44,415 nucleotides of DNA from Candidatus Omnitrophota bacterium (lineage in GTDB: Bacteria; Omnitrophota; Gorgyraeia; Gygaellales; Profunditerraquicolaceae), in assembly GCA_028717245.1 (NCBI GenBank), contig JAQUOD010000006.1, positions 51,846 to 96,260 of the forward strand. The letters run 5' to 3'. A program made the translations under genes and the position numbers. Below the pieces are notes generated by a model, which saw nothing but the letters and a program-made list of their open reading frames with translations, was not told the DNA's origin and searched no databases. How positions within the stretch are numbered: position 1 is the stretch's first letter; each line of letters opens with the position of its first letter. This document shows, piece after piece, positions 30,081-40,369 of this stretch.

Positions 30081-30921
30081 GTTAGACCCGGTCAAGTTGG
30101 ACGCTATTATCCGTCATGCTTTAATTGAAGACATCGGTAAGGGTGACATCACCACGCAGCTGACCATCCCGCAGGATAAGGAAATTAACGCGCAGTTGCT
30201 GGTAAAGGAAGACTGTATAATCTGCGGCCTAGAGGTCGCAGAAAGAGTTTTTAAAATGAGCGACAGCAGTATAAATTTTAAACCTCTGGCTAAAGAAGGC
30301 CAGTTTGTGAAAAAAGGCAAGGCAGCAGCAGGGCTTAGCGGCCGCGCCGGCAGCATCCTTACCGCGGAAAGGGTAGCGCTTAATTTACTGACTATGCTTT
30401 CCGGTATAGCCACCAAGACCAGGGAATACGTAAGGCAGATAGAGCCTTATAAGACAAAAATCAGCGATACCCGTAAGACTATTCCTGGCCTGCGAGAGTT
30501 ACAAAAATATGCGGTCAGGGTCGGAGGAGGGCACAACCACAGGATGGGGCTGGATGAAATGATCCTGATTAAGGATAACCATATTAAGGTGACAGAAGGT
30601 TACACTAAGCTGCCTAGCGTCCCTAAAGGTTTTAAGATTGAAATAGAGGCGCAGAACCTGGAAGAATTTAAACATGCCCTGAAGTTTAAACCGGATGTGA
30701 TTATGCTGGATAATATGGGCCTAAAAGAAATAAAAGAAGCCGTGAAGATCAGGAATAAGACTGAATTTACCAGCCATCACCCGCCTACCAAATTAGAGGC
30801 CTCAGGTGGGGTGGATTTTAAAAGCGTAAAGAATATTGCCGCCGCAGGCGTGGATATTATTTCCATCGGAGAACTGACCCACTCTATAAAATCAGTCGAT
30901 ATAAGTTTAGAGATTTTATAA
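30070..30921 (+). CDS. nadC: Nicotinate-nucleotide pyrophosphorylase (quinolinate phosphoribosyltransferase)
   Basis: 283 aa. IRHALIEDIGKGDITTQL at the N-terminus, ILTAERVALNLLTMLSGIAT, ISDTRKTIPGLRELQKYAVRVGGGHNHRMGL and IEIEAQNLEEF are NadC motifs including the quinolinate-binding Arg and His residues. It makes nicotinate mononucleotide from quinolinate and PRPP. It overlaps the end of valS by 11 bp and lies 3 bp before uvrB. nadA and nadB are not in the window. Confidence 0.96.
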   Translation: MDSKLDPVKLDAIIRHALIEDIGKGDITTQLTIPQDKEINAQLLVKEDCIICGLEVAERVFKMSDSSINFKPLAKEGQFVKKGKAAAGLSGRAGSILTAERVALNLLTMLSGIATKTREYVRQIEPYKTKISDTRKTIPGLRELQKYAVRVGGGHNHRMGLDEMILIKDNHIKVTEGYTKLPSVPKGFKIEIEAQNLEEFKHALKFKPDVIMLDNMGLKEIKEAVKIRNKTEFTSHHPPTKLEASGGVDFKSVKNIAAAGVDIISIGELTHSIKSVDISLEIL

Positions 30922-30924
30922 TTT

Positions 30925-32904
30925 ATGGAGAAATTCAAGCTGGTTTCTGCTTATCAGCCCTGCGGCGACCAGCCCCGGGCAATCGAGGAACTGGCGGATG
31001 CGCTTTTATCCGCAAATCGCTACCAGACCTTATTAGGGGTTACCGGCTCAGGCAAGACCTTTACCTTAGCCAATGTTATCGCCAAAGTCAACAAACCCGC
31101 CTTAGTTATATCCCACAATAAGACCCTCGCCGCGCAGCTCTATTCGGAATTCAAGGAATTCTTTCCGTACAATGCCGTAGAGTATTTCGTCAGTTATTAC
31201 GATTACTACCAGCCGGAGGCGTATGTGCCGGCTACGGATACCTATATAGAAAAAGACGCCTCTATTAACGACAGGCTTGACCGTTTAAGGCTTTCATCCA
31301 CCAGTTCTTTAATGTCGCGCCGCGATGTGCTTATTGTCGCTTCGGTATCCTGTATTTATAATCTGGGTTCGCCTGATGATTACCAAGGATCAATGGTTTT
31401 TATGGAGAAAGGCGAGGCCATCGCACGCGATGCGCTGATTTTAAAATTTATCCAGATACAGTACGAGAGGAATGATTATGAATTCATCCGCGGGAGAATC
31501 CGGGTCAGGGGCGATGTGGTAGAGGTATTCCCTTCTTACCAGGAGAAGGCCTTGCGTATAGAATTCCTGAATGATCGGATAGAGAAGATTTCCGAGGTCA
31601 ATCCAATATCCGGTGAAATATTAAGCACGTTGGATAAAATAGCAATATATCCGGCTAAGCACTTTATCGTTTCCGAAGATAAAATTGATACTGCGCTTAA
31701 ATCCATAGAGTCCGAATTACAGGTTCAGCTTGAATTTTTAAGAAAAAAGAATAAATTATTGGAAGCACAGCGCTTAGAATCGCGCACCAAATACGATATG
31801 GAGATGCTTAAGGAAATCGGCTATTGCCACGGCATAGAAAACTATTCGCGCCATTTCTCCGGCCGGCCTGCGGGCTGCCGGCCATATTGTTTAATTGATT
31901 ATTTCCCGGATGATTTCCTGGTTATAATAGATGAATCCCATGTAACAATTCCGCAGATAAGGGGTATGTATGAGGGCGACCGGGCAAGAAAAGAAGTCCT
32001 GGTAGAATATGGCTTTCGGCTGCCTTCCTGCCTGGATAATCGTCCCATGAAATTTGATGAATTTGAGGGCCTGGTAAAACAGGAGATATTTGTCTCCGCT
32101 ACGCCTAATGAATATGAAATAAAAAAGAGCCAGGATGAGGTTATTGAGCAGATTATCCGACCTACGGGCCTGGTTGACCCTGAGATTTTAGTCAGGCCCA
32201 GCGACGGGCAAATCGAAGACTTGATCGTAGAAATCAAAAAACGCTCCGGCAGGAATGAGCGGGTATTGGTGACTACCCTGACTAAAAGGATGGCCGAGGA
32301 TTTAACTGCTTATTTACAGGAAAAGGGGTTAAGGGTAAAATATATGCATTCTGAGATAGAGACTATTGAGCGTTCAAAGATACTGCGGGATTTAAGGCGG
32401 CAGGAGTTTGATTGTTTGGTGGGCATAAACCTGCTTAGGGAAGGGCTGGATTTGCCTGAGGTGTCGCTGGTTGCTATTCTGGATGCCGATAAAGAAGGAT
32501 TTCTGCGCTCAGCTACTTCTTTGATTCAGGTGGCCGGCCGCGCCGCGCGTAATATTAACGGGACGGTAGTCATGTATGCGGATACCATGACCGGTTCGAT
32601 AAAAAAAGCAATTGCGGAGAGCAACCGCAGGAGAAAAATACAGTTGGAGTTTAATGTTAAAAACAAGATTACCCCGCGTTCCATCCAGAAGGCGATCAGG
32701 CAGGGGATTGAGGGCTTGGAAGAGGCTGAAGAATTCGTGGCGAATTTAACCGGTGAAGCAAAAGACGAATATGAGTTGAATAAATATATTTCGCAGTTAC
32801 AATATGAGATGGAACTGGCAGCAAGGAACCTGCAGTTTGAGAAGGCAGCGGTTATTAGAGATAAAATAAGGGAGCTAAAGGCAGTTGTAAGCTTTAAGCG
32901 GTAA
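30925..32904 (+). CDS. uvrB: UvrABC system protein B
   Basis: 659 aa, normal length. Walker A GVTGSGKT at residues 38-45; the damage-verifying hairpin [13 protein letters not shown] lies near 91-103; [21 protein letters not shown] and [30 protein letters not shown] are helicase motifs; a UVR domain ends the protein (about 615-655) for UvrC binding. Nucleotide-excision repair. No Shine-Dalgarno sequence is seen, so coupling to nadC is likely. The last codons (VSFKR, stop) lie within a heptamer array, so repeat DNA has become the C-terminal end. Confidence 0.97.
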   Translation: MEKFKLVSAYQPCGDQPRAIEELADALLSANRYQTLLGVTGSGKTFTLANVIAKVNKPALVISHNKTLAAQLYSEFKEFFPYNAVEYFVSYYDYYQPEAYVPATDTYIEKDASINDRLDRLRLSSTSSLMSRRDVLIVASVSCIYNLGSPDDYQGSMVFMEKGEAIARDALILKFIQIQYERNDYEFIRGRIRVRGDVVEVFPSYQEKALRIEFLNDRIEKISEVNPISGEILSTLDKIAIYPAKHFIVSEDKIDTALKSIESELQVQLEFLRKKNKLLEAQRLESRTKYDMEMLKEIGYCHGIENYSRHFSGRPAGCRPYCLIDYFPDDFLVIIDESHVTIPQIRGMYEGDRARKEVLVEYGFRLPSCLDNRPMKFDEFEGLVKQEIFVSATPNEYEIKKSQDEVIEQIIRPTGLVDPEILVRPSDGQIEDLIVEIKKRSGRNERVLVTTLTKRMAEDLTAYLQEKGLRVKYMHSEIETIERSKILRDLRRQEFDCLVGINLLREGLDLPEVSLVAILDADKEGFLRSATSLIQVAGRAARNINGTVVMYADTMTGSIKKAIAESNRRRKIQLEFNVKNKITPRSIQKAIRQGIEGLEEAEEFVANLTGEAKDEYELNKYISQLQYEMELAARNLQFEKAAVIRDKIRELKAVVSFKR

Positions 32905-32942
32905 GCTTTAAGCTTAAGACTTAGAGCTTACGGCTTATAGCT
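32887..32942. repeat. Eight heptamer units spanning the uvrB 3' end
   Basis: Eight successive 7-nt units ending mostly in GCT (GTAAGCT, TTAAGCG, GTAAGCT, TTAAGCT, TAAGACT, TAGAGCT, TACGGCT, TATAGCT). The first 18 nt are the end of uvrB, including its stop. Confidence 0.85.
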
Positions 32943-32960
32943 AAAATAATTCTTAAATAT

Positions 32961-33695
32961 ATGTTATTAGCCATTGATATAGGTAATACCAATATAACCT
33001 GCGGTATATTCAGAGGGGATAGAATCCTGAAAAGATTTACTATCCCGACGCAGGATTATGGTTTGGAAAAAATAAGAAAACTGCTGGGTAGAATAGATAT
33101 CCGGGCCAGTATCATCTGTAGTGTTGTCCCGCGTATGACTGGTATTTTAGCGCAGGGCCTGAAGAAGCTGATGGGTAAACGGCCATATATTATAGGTAAG
33201 GATGTAAAAGTCCCTATAGAGAATCTTTACCGCAATCCCAAGCAGGTAGGCCAGGACCGTTTAGTCAATGCCTATGCAGGCGTTATACTTTATGGCGCGC
33301 CTTTAGTTGTGGTGGATTTCGGCACAGCTGTTACCTTTGATATTATTTCCGGAAAAAAAGAATATTTAGGCGGGATGATTTTGCCCGGTTTGAAGATATC
33401 TCTGGACGCCCTCGCCGAGCGGACCGCGCTATTGCCTAAAATCAGCTTAAGGGCCCCGAAGGAATTTATCGGCCGCGACACCAAAAACAGCATACGTAGC
33501 GGCTTAGTTTATGGCTTTGCTAGCCTCACTGATGAGCTGGTAGCCAGGATTAGAAAAAAAATCGGCCGCAAAGCCAAGGTAATCGGCACAGGCGGCGATA
33601 TCAATTTAATCAGCGGGTATTGTAAAAGGATAGATAAAATAGACAGGGATTTGACGCTTAAGGGATTAAATTTTATTGCACAAGGCATAATTTAG
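32961..33695 (+). CDS. coaX: Type III pantothenate kinase
   Basis: 244 aa, ASKHA fold. LLAIDIGNTNITCGIF (phosphate 1 motif), NPKQVGQDRLVNAYAG (pantothenate site), VVVDFGTAVTFDII (phosphate 2) and GGMILPGLKISLDALAERTALLP are CoaX motifs. It phosphorylates pantothenate, the first step of CoA synthesis, and joins the separate coaB gene. No Shine-Dalgarno sequence is visible after the heptamer repeat. Confidence 0.95.
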   Translation: MLLAIDIGNTNITCGIFRGDRILKRFTIPTQDYGLEKIRKLLGRIDIRASIICSVVPRMTGILAQGLKKLMGKRPYIIGKDVKVPIENLYRNPKQVGQDRLVNAYAGVILYGAPLVVVDFGTAVTFDIISGKKEYLGGMILPGLKISLDALAERTALLPKISLRAPKEFIGRDTKNSIRSGLVYGFASLTDELVARIRKKIGRKAKVIGTGGDINLISGYCKRIDKIDRDLTLKGLNFIAQGII

Positions 33696-33710
33696 GAGTA
33701 AAATAGAGCC

Positions 33711-34406
33711 ATGATGAAAAGGAAGATAAGGTTTACGCTATCGGTCATAGCTGTTTTAGGGATATCCGCATTTTTAATTTCTCCTGCTTTTGCGGCGCGG
33801 ACAGATAAGTGGTTTTCTTTTGATAAAAAGGATGCCCTGGCCGAATGGGATGAGAAGATATTCAAGGGCAGGGTCTTATATTCCGTGAGAGTAGAGAAGA
33901 GAGGGGGATATTTAACCGCTTACAGTAATAATTCCGCCTCAGGTATTTTTTATGAAATCAGTTTCCACCCTAAAAAATATCCTATAGCCAGCTGGAAATG
34001 GAAGGTGATCAAATTTCCCGATAAGGCCAGTGGCGAGCCCGCAACCAGCCAATGGATAGAGAAAGATGATTACGCTGCCAGATTCTATGTAATCTTCCCC
34101 AGTTTTTTCTTTACCAACACCAAGAGCCTGGAATACGTCTGGGATAAAAGCCTCCCTAAGGGGACACTAATGAGCAGCCCCTATTATAGAAATATAAAAA
34201 TCATTGTGGCGGAATCCGGAGAAGAAAATTTAGGGAAATGGGTTTTTGAAAAAAGAAATATTTACGCAGATTTTAAGAAGGCCTTCGGCAGGGAACCAGG
34301 TAGCGTAGGGGCGATAGCCATTATGACAGACACGGATAACACCGTCAGTACCGCAGAGGCGGATTACGACGAAATAAAAGTGGGGTATAAAGATGGAGAA
34401 AATTAG
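33711..34406 (+). CDS. Secreted DUF3047 protein
   Basis: 231 aa. Signal peptide to about residue 28 (SAFLISPAFAA). The mature part has the DUF3047 pattern: YPIASWKWKV, DDYAARFYVIFP, LEYVWDKSLPKGT, YYRNIKIIVAESG, WVFEKRNIYADFKKAFGREPG and AIAIMTDTDNT. It is likely a periplasmic beta-sandwich; the family has no assigned function. TAGGAG stands before the ATG. The last 14 bp overlap the HAMP gene. Confidence 0.85.
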   Translation: MMKRKIRFTLSVIAVLGISAFLISPAFAARTDKWFSFDKKDALAEWDEKIFKGRVLYSVRVEKRGGYLTAYSNNSASGIFYEISFHPKKYPIASWKWKVIKFPDKASGEPATSQWIEKDDYAARFYVIFPSFFFTNTKSLEYVWDKSLPKGTLMSSPYYRNIKIIVAESGEENLGKWVFEKRNIYADFKKAFGREPGSVGAIAIMTDTDNTVSTAEADYDEIKVGYKDGEN

Positions 34407-34806
34407 AAGGAAAAAGAAGTATATGGGCACTTCTTTTCAAAAGAGGCTCTTGGTTTTAATTTTTGCCTCCGCCGTAATACCTACGGCTATCGTATCCGCA
34501 GTCTTGTATTACCTGATATTCAATCTCCTGGCCTGGCATATCGGAATCCCGGAGATCATCGCTTACAACCTTATACCGGTTTTAAGAAAGATAAATTTTA
34601 TTATCCTTATATCCCTGCCTGTTATTTTTCTTTTAATTTGGCTGATGGCGATGGAATTATCCCATAGGATAGCCGGGCCCCTCTTTAGAATAGAGAGGGA
34701 ACTGGAGGAGAGGATTGCCGGTAAAGGCCAGGGCCATATCAGGCTGCGGCCAAAGGATGAACTCAAGACGCTGGTAGATAAAATCAACCGTCTGCTCAAT
34801 AAATAG
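34393..34806 (+). CDS. HAMP-domain membrane protein without output domain
   Basis: 137 aa. TM1 about residues 18-45, TM2 about 68-88, then HAMP (SHRIAGPLFRIERELEERIAG ... DELKTLVDKINRLL). Same plan and same SH(K/R)IAGPL junction as the protein at 2832-3413, with the tail cut even shorter. The gene is coupled to the secreted DUF3047 protein, as the other is to a secreted zincin, so each may sense or anchor its periplasmic partner. Confidence 0.85.
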   Translation: MEKIRRKKKYMGTSFQKRLLVLIFASAVIPTAIVSAVLYYLIFNLLAWHIGIPEIIAYNLIPVLRKINFIILISLPVIFLLIWLMAMELSHRIAGPLFRIERELEERIAGKGQGHIRLRPKDELKTLVDKINRLLNK

Positions 34807-34834
34807 TTCGTTTTCCCTCACTACCACCCGTTAC

Positions 34835-35090
34835 TTATTTGTTGTAAATCGCTAAGTTATTTTTTAGCGGGCGGCTTGGTTTGTTTTTGAACAGCATATA
34901 GTTTATGCGAGCGTTATTTATAATGTCCAGCGGGTGACGCGGGGGATGCCTCGAGGAAAATTTGACGAGAGGCTCACCACGCGGTGAGGACCCGCTGCTT
35001 TGTATGAGGGTAAAATTAAAGCGGTGCTGCGAGAAAGCAAGACAAGACAGCCGCTAAAGTGGTATCTATGATAAATCTTACAACAAATAA
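34835..35090 (+). ncRNA. Candidate structured RNA, copy 1 (upstream of groES)
   Basis: TTATTTGTTGTAA (34835-34847) pairs perfectly with TTACAACAAATAA (35078-35090) and closes a 256-nt region. Inside, TTTAGCGG/CCGCTAAA (34863-34870 with 35051-35058), CTTG/CAAG and CAGCGGGT/ACCCGCTG (34928-34935 with 34990-34997) form further stems. A block at 34890-34913 matches the copy at 43961-43984 (other strand) in 21 of 24 positions, and AGCGGTGCTG plus GAGAAA (35020-35036) is also shared. No known family fits in my reading. No gene is seen in 34807-35264. Confidence 0.68.
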
Positions 35091-35102
35091 TAAAAAAAAT
35101 TC

Positions 35103-35130
35103 TTGACAAAATATTTTTTTCTTTTATAAT
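35103..35130 (+). promoter_or_regulatory. groES-groEL promoter
   Basis: TTGACA (35103-35108), 16-nt spacer, consensus TATAAT (35125-35130). Confidence 0.9.
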
Positions 35131-35156
35131 TAGCACTCTGTAGAAAAGAGTGCTAA
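35130..35156 (+). promoter_or_regulatory. CIRCE operator (HrcA binding site)
   Basis: TTAGCACTC-N9-GAGTGCTAA, a perfect CIRCE element that begins on the last base of the -10 box. It shows that groESL is repressed by HrcA and induced by heat or misfolded protein. hrcA is not in the window. Confidence 0.97.
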
Positions 35157-35247
35157 TTGAGTTCATTGAGTTCATAGAGTTTGTAGGGTTTATTGAGTTT
35201 GATAACTCAAAGAACTCAAGTAACTCAAAAAACTCAATTAACTCAAA
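35157..35247. repeat. Nonamer array and its reverse complement in the groES leader
   Basis: Five 9-nt units of the TTGAGTTCA type (35157-35201) are followed, after one base, by five units of the TAACTCAAA type (35203-35247). They would fold into a long hairpin in the groES 5' UTR just before AAGGAGG. Same family at 40288-40369. Confidence 0.9.
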
Positions 35248-35264
35248 ATAAGGAGGTGTAAGAG

Positions 35265-35555
35265 ATGAACATTCAACCATTGGGAGACCGCGTAGTGGTA
35301 AAGCCTTTAGAGGCAGAGGCAAAGACAAAGGGCGGCATAGTTTTGCCTGATACTGCCAAAGAAAAGCCCCAGGAGGGCAAGGTAGTAGCTGTAGGTAAAG
35401 GCAAAATTTTAGAAAACGGCACTATGCACGCGTTAGAAGTAAAAGTCGGGGATAAGGTGTTATACGGAAAATATTCCGGTAACGAAATTACCACTAAAGA
35501 AGGCGAAGAATTGCTGATTATGCGCGAGGAAGACATCTTAGCTATAATGAAATGA
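35265..35555 (+). CDS. groES: Co-chaperonin GroES
   Basis: 96 aa, standard length. [37 protein letters not shown] carries the mobile loop that docks on GroEL. AAGGAGG lies 8-10 bp before the ATG, after a long repeat hairpin in the leader. First gene of the CIRCE-controlled groESL operon. Confidence 0.98.
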   Translation: MNIQPLGDRVVVKPLEAEAKTKGGIVLPDTAKEKPQEGKVVAVGKGKILENGTMHALEVKVGDKVLYGKYSGNEITTKEGEELLIMREEDILAIMK

Positions 35556-35560
35556 AGGGG

Positions 35561-35633
35561 GTGTCAGGGTATCAGGTGTCAAAGTATCAAAGTTTTTTCT
35601 TTGACACTCTGACACATTGACACTTTGATACAC
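35561..35633. repeat. Octamer array and its reverse complement between groES and groEL
   Basis: Units such as TGTCAAAG and TATCAAAG (35561-35592) face CTTTGACAC, TCTGACAC, ATTGACAC, TTTGATAC (35599-35633). Predicted intercistronic hairpin ending shortly before the AAAGGAGG of groEL. Confidence 0.88.
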
Positions 35634-35641
35634 TTATTTAA

Positions 35642-37294
<1,653 letters not shown>

Positions 37295-37316
37295 ATCAGC
37301 TATAAGCTGTAAGTAA

Positions 37317-37350
37317 GGGGCGAAGGTAAAACTTCGCCCCTTTTATTTTC
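37317..37350 (+). terminator. groESL terminator
   Basis: GGGGCGAAG (37317-37325) and CTTCGCCCC (37332-37340), perfect 9-bp stem with 6-nt loop, followed by TTTTATTTTC. The 18 bp before it are a heptamer spacer (AGCTATAAGCTGTAAG). Confidence 0.95.
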
Positions 37351-37376
37351 AGAAGGGACAGGTACAATCTCAGTTC

Positions 37377-37412
37377 CGCACCAGGTGCAAAGCTAATCGG
37401 GCACCTGGTGCG
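37377..37412. repeat. Double palindrome upstream of guaB
   Basis: CGCACCAGGTGC (37377-37388) and GCACCTGGTGCG (37401-37412) are perfect reverse complements, and each arm is itself a palindrome around one base (GCACC-A-GGTGC). This is the same design as the GGGAC-W-GTCCC elements with other letters; 12-nt interior. No T tract follows on either strand, so it is not a terminator. Confidence 0.8.
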
Positions 37413-37422
37413 AAAATAATTA

Positions 37423-37451
37423 TTGACAAGGAGTGAATGTTGGTATAAAAT
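37423..37451 (+). promoter_or_regulatory. guaB promoter
   Basis: TTGACA (37423-37428) with TAAAAT (37446-37451) at 17-nt spacing, 92 bp before the guaB start. Confidence 0.7.
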
Positions 37452-37542
37452 TTGTTTCTATCGTTTCTTAAATTACCCGCAAAAAAGACATGTCAGATTA
37501 TAACTATTTGGAAAATAATAACTTATATCAAGGAGTAAAGCT

Positions 37543-38703
37543 ATGGCAGAGTGGATAGGCATAGGCAGGCGCAGCCGCAGGTGCTACGGTTTTGACGAAA
37601 TCGCGCTTGTGCCCGGGGCACAGACCGTAAACCCCCAGGAGGTAGATACTGCTTTTAAGATTGCAGGCAGAGAATTCAAGGTGCCCATATTAGCCGCAGC
37701 CATGGACGGGGTTGTGGATGTGCGTTTTGCCATTGAGATGTCTAAATTAGGCGGCATCGCCGTATTAAATCTCGACGGCGTGCAGACGCGCTATGAAAAT
37801 CCGGATGAGGTCTTGAAAAAAATTGCCAGGGCTACACCTGATAAAGCTACCGAATTAATCCAGTCATTCTATAATATCCCTGCTAAAGAAAAGCTTATCT
37901 CTAAGAGGATAAGAGAGATTAAAAGCAATAAGGGCACGGCAGTAGTGAGTTGTATACCTGCCCATGCGGAAAAGTTTGCGAAAATTGCCGTTAGCGCCGG
38001 CGCGGATATGTTTGTCGTACAGTCCACTGTTACTACCACAAAACATATCGCTAAAGAATATAGCAGCCTGGACTTATTTAAATTCTGTAAATCCACAAAG
38101 ATCCCGGTGATTATCGGAAATTGCGTGACCTACGAGACGACGCTAGCGCTTATGGAAACGGGCGCGGCAGGTTTGTTAATCGGGATCGGGCCGGGCGCTG
38201 CCTGTACTACCCGGGGGGTCCTGGGGATCGGCGTGCCGCAGGTAACTGCTACGGTAGATGCTGCCGCGGCGCGGGATTTTTATTTTAAAAGCAAGGGCAA
38301 ATATATACCTATAATTACCGACGGCGGGATGAACCGCGGCGGCGATATATGCAAGGCATTCGCCTGCGGAGCGGATGCGGTGATGATTGGTTCCAGCTTC
38401 GCGCGGGCAAAAGAAGCCCCGGGTAAAGGTTACCACTGGGGCATGGCTACCTCGCACGTAAACCTGCCGCGCGGAACGCGTATCCACGTGGGCACAACCG
38501 GCTCGTTAAAAGATATCCTCTTTGGGCCGGCTAAGGTAGACGATGGCTCGCAAAACCTGATAGGGGCGCTGAAGACCTCCATGGGTTCATTGGGTGCTTC
38601 TGACTTAAAAGAGATGCACGATGTAGAGATTATTATCGCCCCTTCAATACAGACCGAAGGAAAAATCTTTCAGGTCGGCCAGCGGGTGGGGATGGGAAAG
38701 TGA
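37543..38703 (+). CDS. guaB3: IMP dehydrogenase family protein, GuaB3 type
   Basis: 386 aa without CBS domains, shorter than canonical GuaB (about 485). The barrel has ILAAAMDGVVD, GNCVTYETTLALMETGAAGLLIGIGPGAACTTRGVLGIGVPQ with the catalytic Cys at 221, ITDGGMNRGGDICKAFACGADAVMIGS and a flap with TRIHVGTTGSLKDILFGP. These features match the GuaB3 group found in actinobacteria, cyanobacteria and others. Position next to guaA supports IMP to XMP conversion. AAGGAG precedes the ATG. Confidence 0.92.
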   Translation: MAEWIGIGRRSRRCYGFDEIALVPGAQTVNPQEVDTAFKIAGREFKVPILAAAMDGVVDVRFAIEMSKLGGIAVLNLDGVQTRYENPDEVLKKIARATPDKATELIQSFYNIPAKEKLISKRIREIKSNKGTAVVSCIPAHAEKFAKIAVSAGADMFVVQSTVTTTKHIAKEYSSLDLFKFCKSTKIPVIIGNCVTYETTLALMETGAAGLLIGIGPGAACTTRGVLGIGVPQVTATVDAAAARDFYFKSKGKYIPIITDGGMNRGGDICKAFACGADAVMIGSSFARAKEAPGKGYHWGMATSHVNLPRGTRIHVGTTGSLKDILFGPAKVDDGSQNLIGALKTSMGSLGASDLKEMHDVEIIIAPSIQTEGKIFQVGQRVGMGK

Positions 38704-38722
38704 TGTTTAAATGTTTGAATGT
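38704..38722. repeat. Octamer spacer repeat (TGTTTAAA type) before guaA
   Basis: TGTTTAAA, TGTTTGAA and a partial unit directly after the guaB stop, as around thrC. Confidence 0.65.
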
Positions 38723-38740
38723 TAGAGGTGGAATAATAAA

Positions 38741-40282
38741 ATGGGCAGACAAGTAATTTTAATTTTGGATTTTGGTTCGCAATATACCCAGTTGATTGCG
38801 CGGCGCGTGCGGGAGAATAAGGTATTTTCTAAAATCATACCTTATAATACCAGCGCCAAAGAGATAGCCGCGATAGCACCAAAGGGTTTAATTCTTTCCG
38901 GCAGCCCCTTGTCAGTGGTAGAGAAGAAGGGCCGCTATCCGGATAAAGGTATTTTTAAATTAGGCGTGCCGATTTTAGGCATCTGCTACGGTATGCAGGT
39001 TATCACAGAGGTTTTAGGCGGCAAAGTCAAACATACCAAAGAGCGCGAATACGGTAAGACAGAATTATTCATTGATGATAACCGCGATTTATTCAGCGGC
39101 CTTCCCGGAAATCTGACCTGTTGGGCCAGCCACGGCGATTATGTCTCGAAATTGCCCCCTGGATTCCATGCCGTTGCGCATACCGGTAATGCCCCTATTG
39201 CCGCTATGGGTAACCGCAGGATGAAGGTATTCGCAGTGCAGTTCCATCCCGAAGTAACTCATACCGACAGAGGCAGCCAGATTTTGGGGAATTTTCTCTT
39301 TAAGGTTTGCGGTTGCCTCGGCCGTTGGACAATGCAGTCATTTGTCCGTGAGTCCATAGATAACATCAAAAAGACAATAGGCAAGGACAAGGTAGTCCTG
39401 GGTTTAAGCGGCGGAGTGGATTCTTCGGTAGCGGCGTTATTAATCCATAAAGCCATAGGCAGAAGGTTAAGGTGTATCTTTATAGATAACGGCCTATTAA
39501 GAAAAGACGAGCCGCAGCAGGTAAAAAAGATATTCCGCACTATTTATCATTTGAACCTGGGTTATGTGGACAGGGGCAAGCGTTTCTTAAAACGCTTAGA
39601 AGGCATCACTGACCCTGAAGAAAAGAGAAAGATTATCGGCGATGAGTTTGTTAAGGTCTTTGAAGAAGAAGCTGCCAAGGTAAAGGGGTCAAAGTTTCTG
39701 GGCCAGGGGACGTTGTATCCTGACGTGATTGAGTCTATCTCAGTTACCGGAGCGCCTTCGAGTAAAATCAAAACACATCATAATGTAGGGGGCCTGCCCA
39801 GCCGGATGAAACTCAAGCTCATCGAGCCGCTACGGGATTTATTTAAAGACGAGGTGCGCCGTATCGCCATGGAGTTGGGTATGCCTAATGCAATAATTTA
39901 CCGTCAGCCTTTTCCCGGCCCGGGTTTAGCCATAAGGATCATAGGCGAGGTGACTCCTGCGCGCCTTAATCTTTTACGCGAAGTAGACCGGCGCGTAGTC
40001 GAAGAAGTCAAAAACGCCAACCTCTACGAGCAGCTCTGGCAGTCTTTTGCCATACTCCTGCCTATAAAAAGTGTCGGGGTGATGGGCGATGAGCGGACCT
40101 ATGAGAATGTGGTAGCGCTGCGCTGCGTGTCCAGTTTTGACGGTATGACCGCGGACTGGGTCAAACTCCCCTACGAGGTCTTAGAAAAGATTTCCAACCG
40201 CATTATCAATGAAGTTAAGGGCGTAAACCGCGTAGTTTACGATATCTCATCCAAGCCTCCCGCGACCATTGAGTGGGAATAA
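38741..40282 (+). CDS. guaA: GMP synthase (glutamine-hydrolysing)
   Basis: 513 aa. The class I amidotransferase domain (1-190) has Cys82 in GICYGMQ and the His-Glu pair in VQFHPEVTHT. The ATP-pyrophosphatase P-loop LGLSGGVDSSVA is near residue 224, and the dimer domain ends with YDISSKPPATIEWE, the standard C-terminus. It converts XMP to GMP and completes the guanine branch with guaB3. The start has GAGGTGG upstream. Confidence 0.98.
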   Translation: MGRQVILILDFGSQYTQLIARRVRENKVFSKIIPYNTSAKEIAAIAPKGLILSGSPLSVVEKKGRYPDKGIFKLGVPILGICYGMQVITEVLGGKVKHTKEREYGKTELFIDDNRDLFSGLPGNLTCWASHGDYVSKLPPGFHAVAHTGNAPIAAMGNRRMKVFAVQFHPEVTHTDRGSQILGNFLFKVCGCLGRWTMQSFVRESIDNIKKTIGKDKVVLGLSGGVDSSVAALLIHKAIGRRLRCIFIDNGLLRKDEPQQVKKIFRTIYHLNLGYVDRGKRFLKRLEGITDPEEKRKIIGDEFVKVFEEEAAKVKGSKFLGQGTLYPDVIESISVTGAPSSKIKTHHNVGGLPSRMKLKLIEPLRDLFKDEVRRIAMELGMPNAIIYRQPFPGPGLAIRIIGEVTPARLNLLREVDRRVVEEVKNANLYEQLWQSFAILLPIKSVGVMGDERTYENVVALRCVSSFDGMTADWVKLPYEVLEKISNRIINEVKGVNRVVYDISSKPPATIEWE

Positions 40283-40287
40283 AATAG

Positions 40288-40369
40288 TTATTGAGTTTAT
40301 AGAGTCCATTGAGTTCATAGGGTTTGAGAACTCAATAACTCAACGAACTCAATAACTCAACGAACTCAA
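40288..40369. repeat. Nonamer array and reverse complement abutting the dnaE start
   Basis: Units of the TTGAGTTTA type are followed by AACTCAAT/AACTCAACG units that run up to the ATG. There is no Shine-Dalgarno sequence between the array and dnaE, so initiation must use another signal. Confidence 0.88.

Noticed and set aside
34835-35090. RNase P RNA (because of GAGGAAAATTTG near 34953 and GAGGGTAAAATTAAAG near 35006)
   Set aside because: The region is shorter than bacterial RNase P RNA, and the second copy lacks the GAGGAAA segment, so it is not a conserved core. tmRNA was rejected because there is no tRNA-like T arm or tag frame.
37377-37412. Terminator before guaB
   Set aside because: The hairpin is strong but not followed by a T tract on either strand, and the real groEL terminator lies 40 bp upstream.
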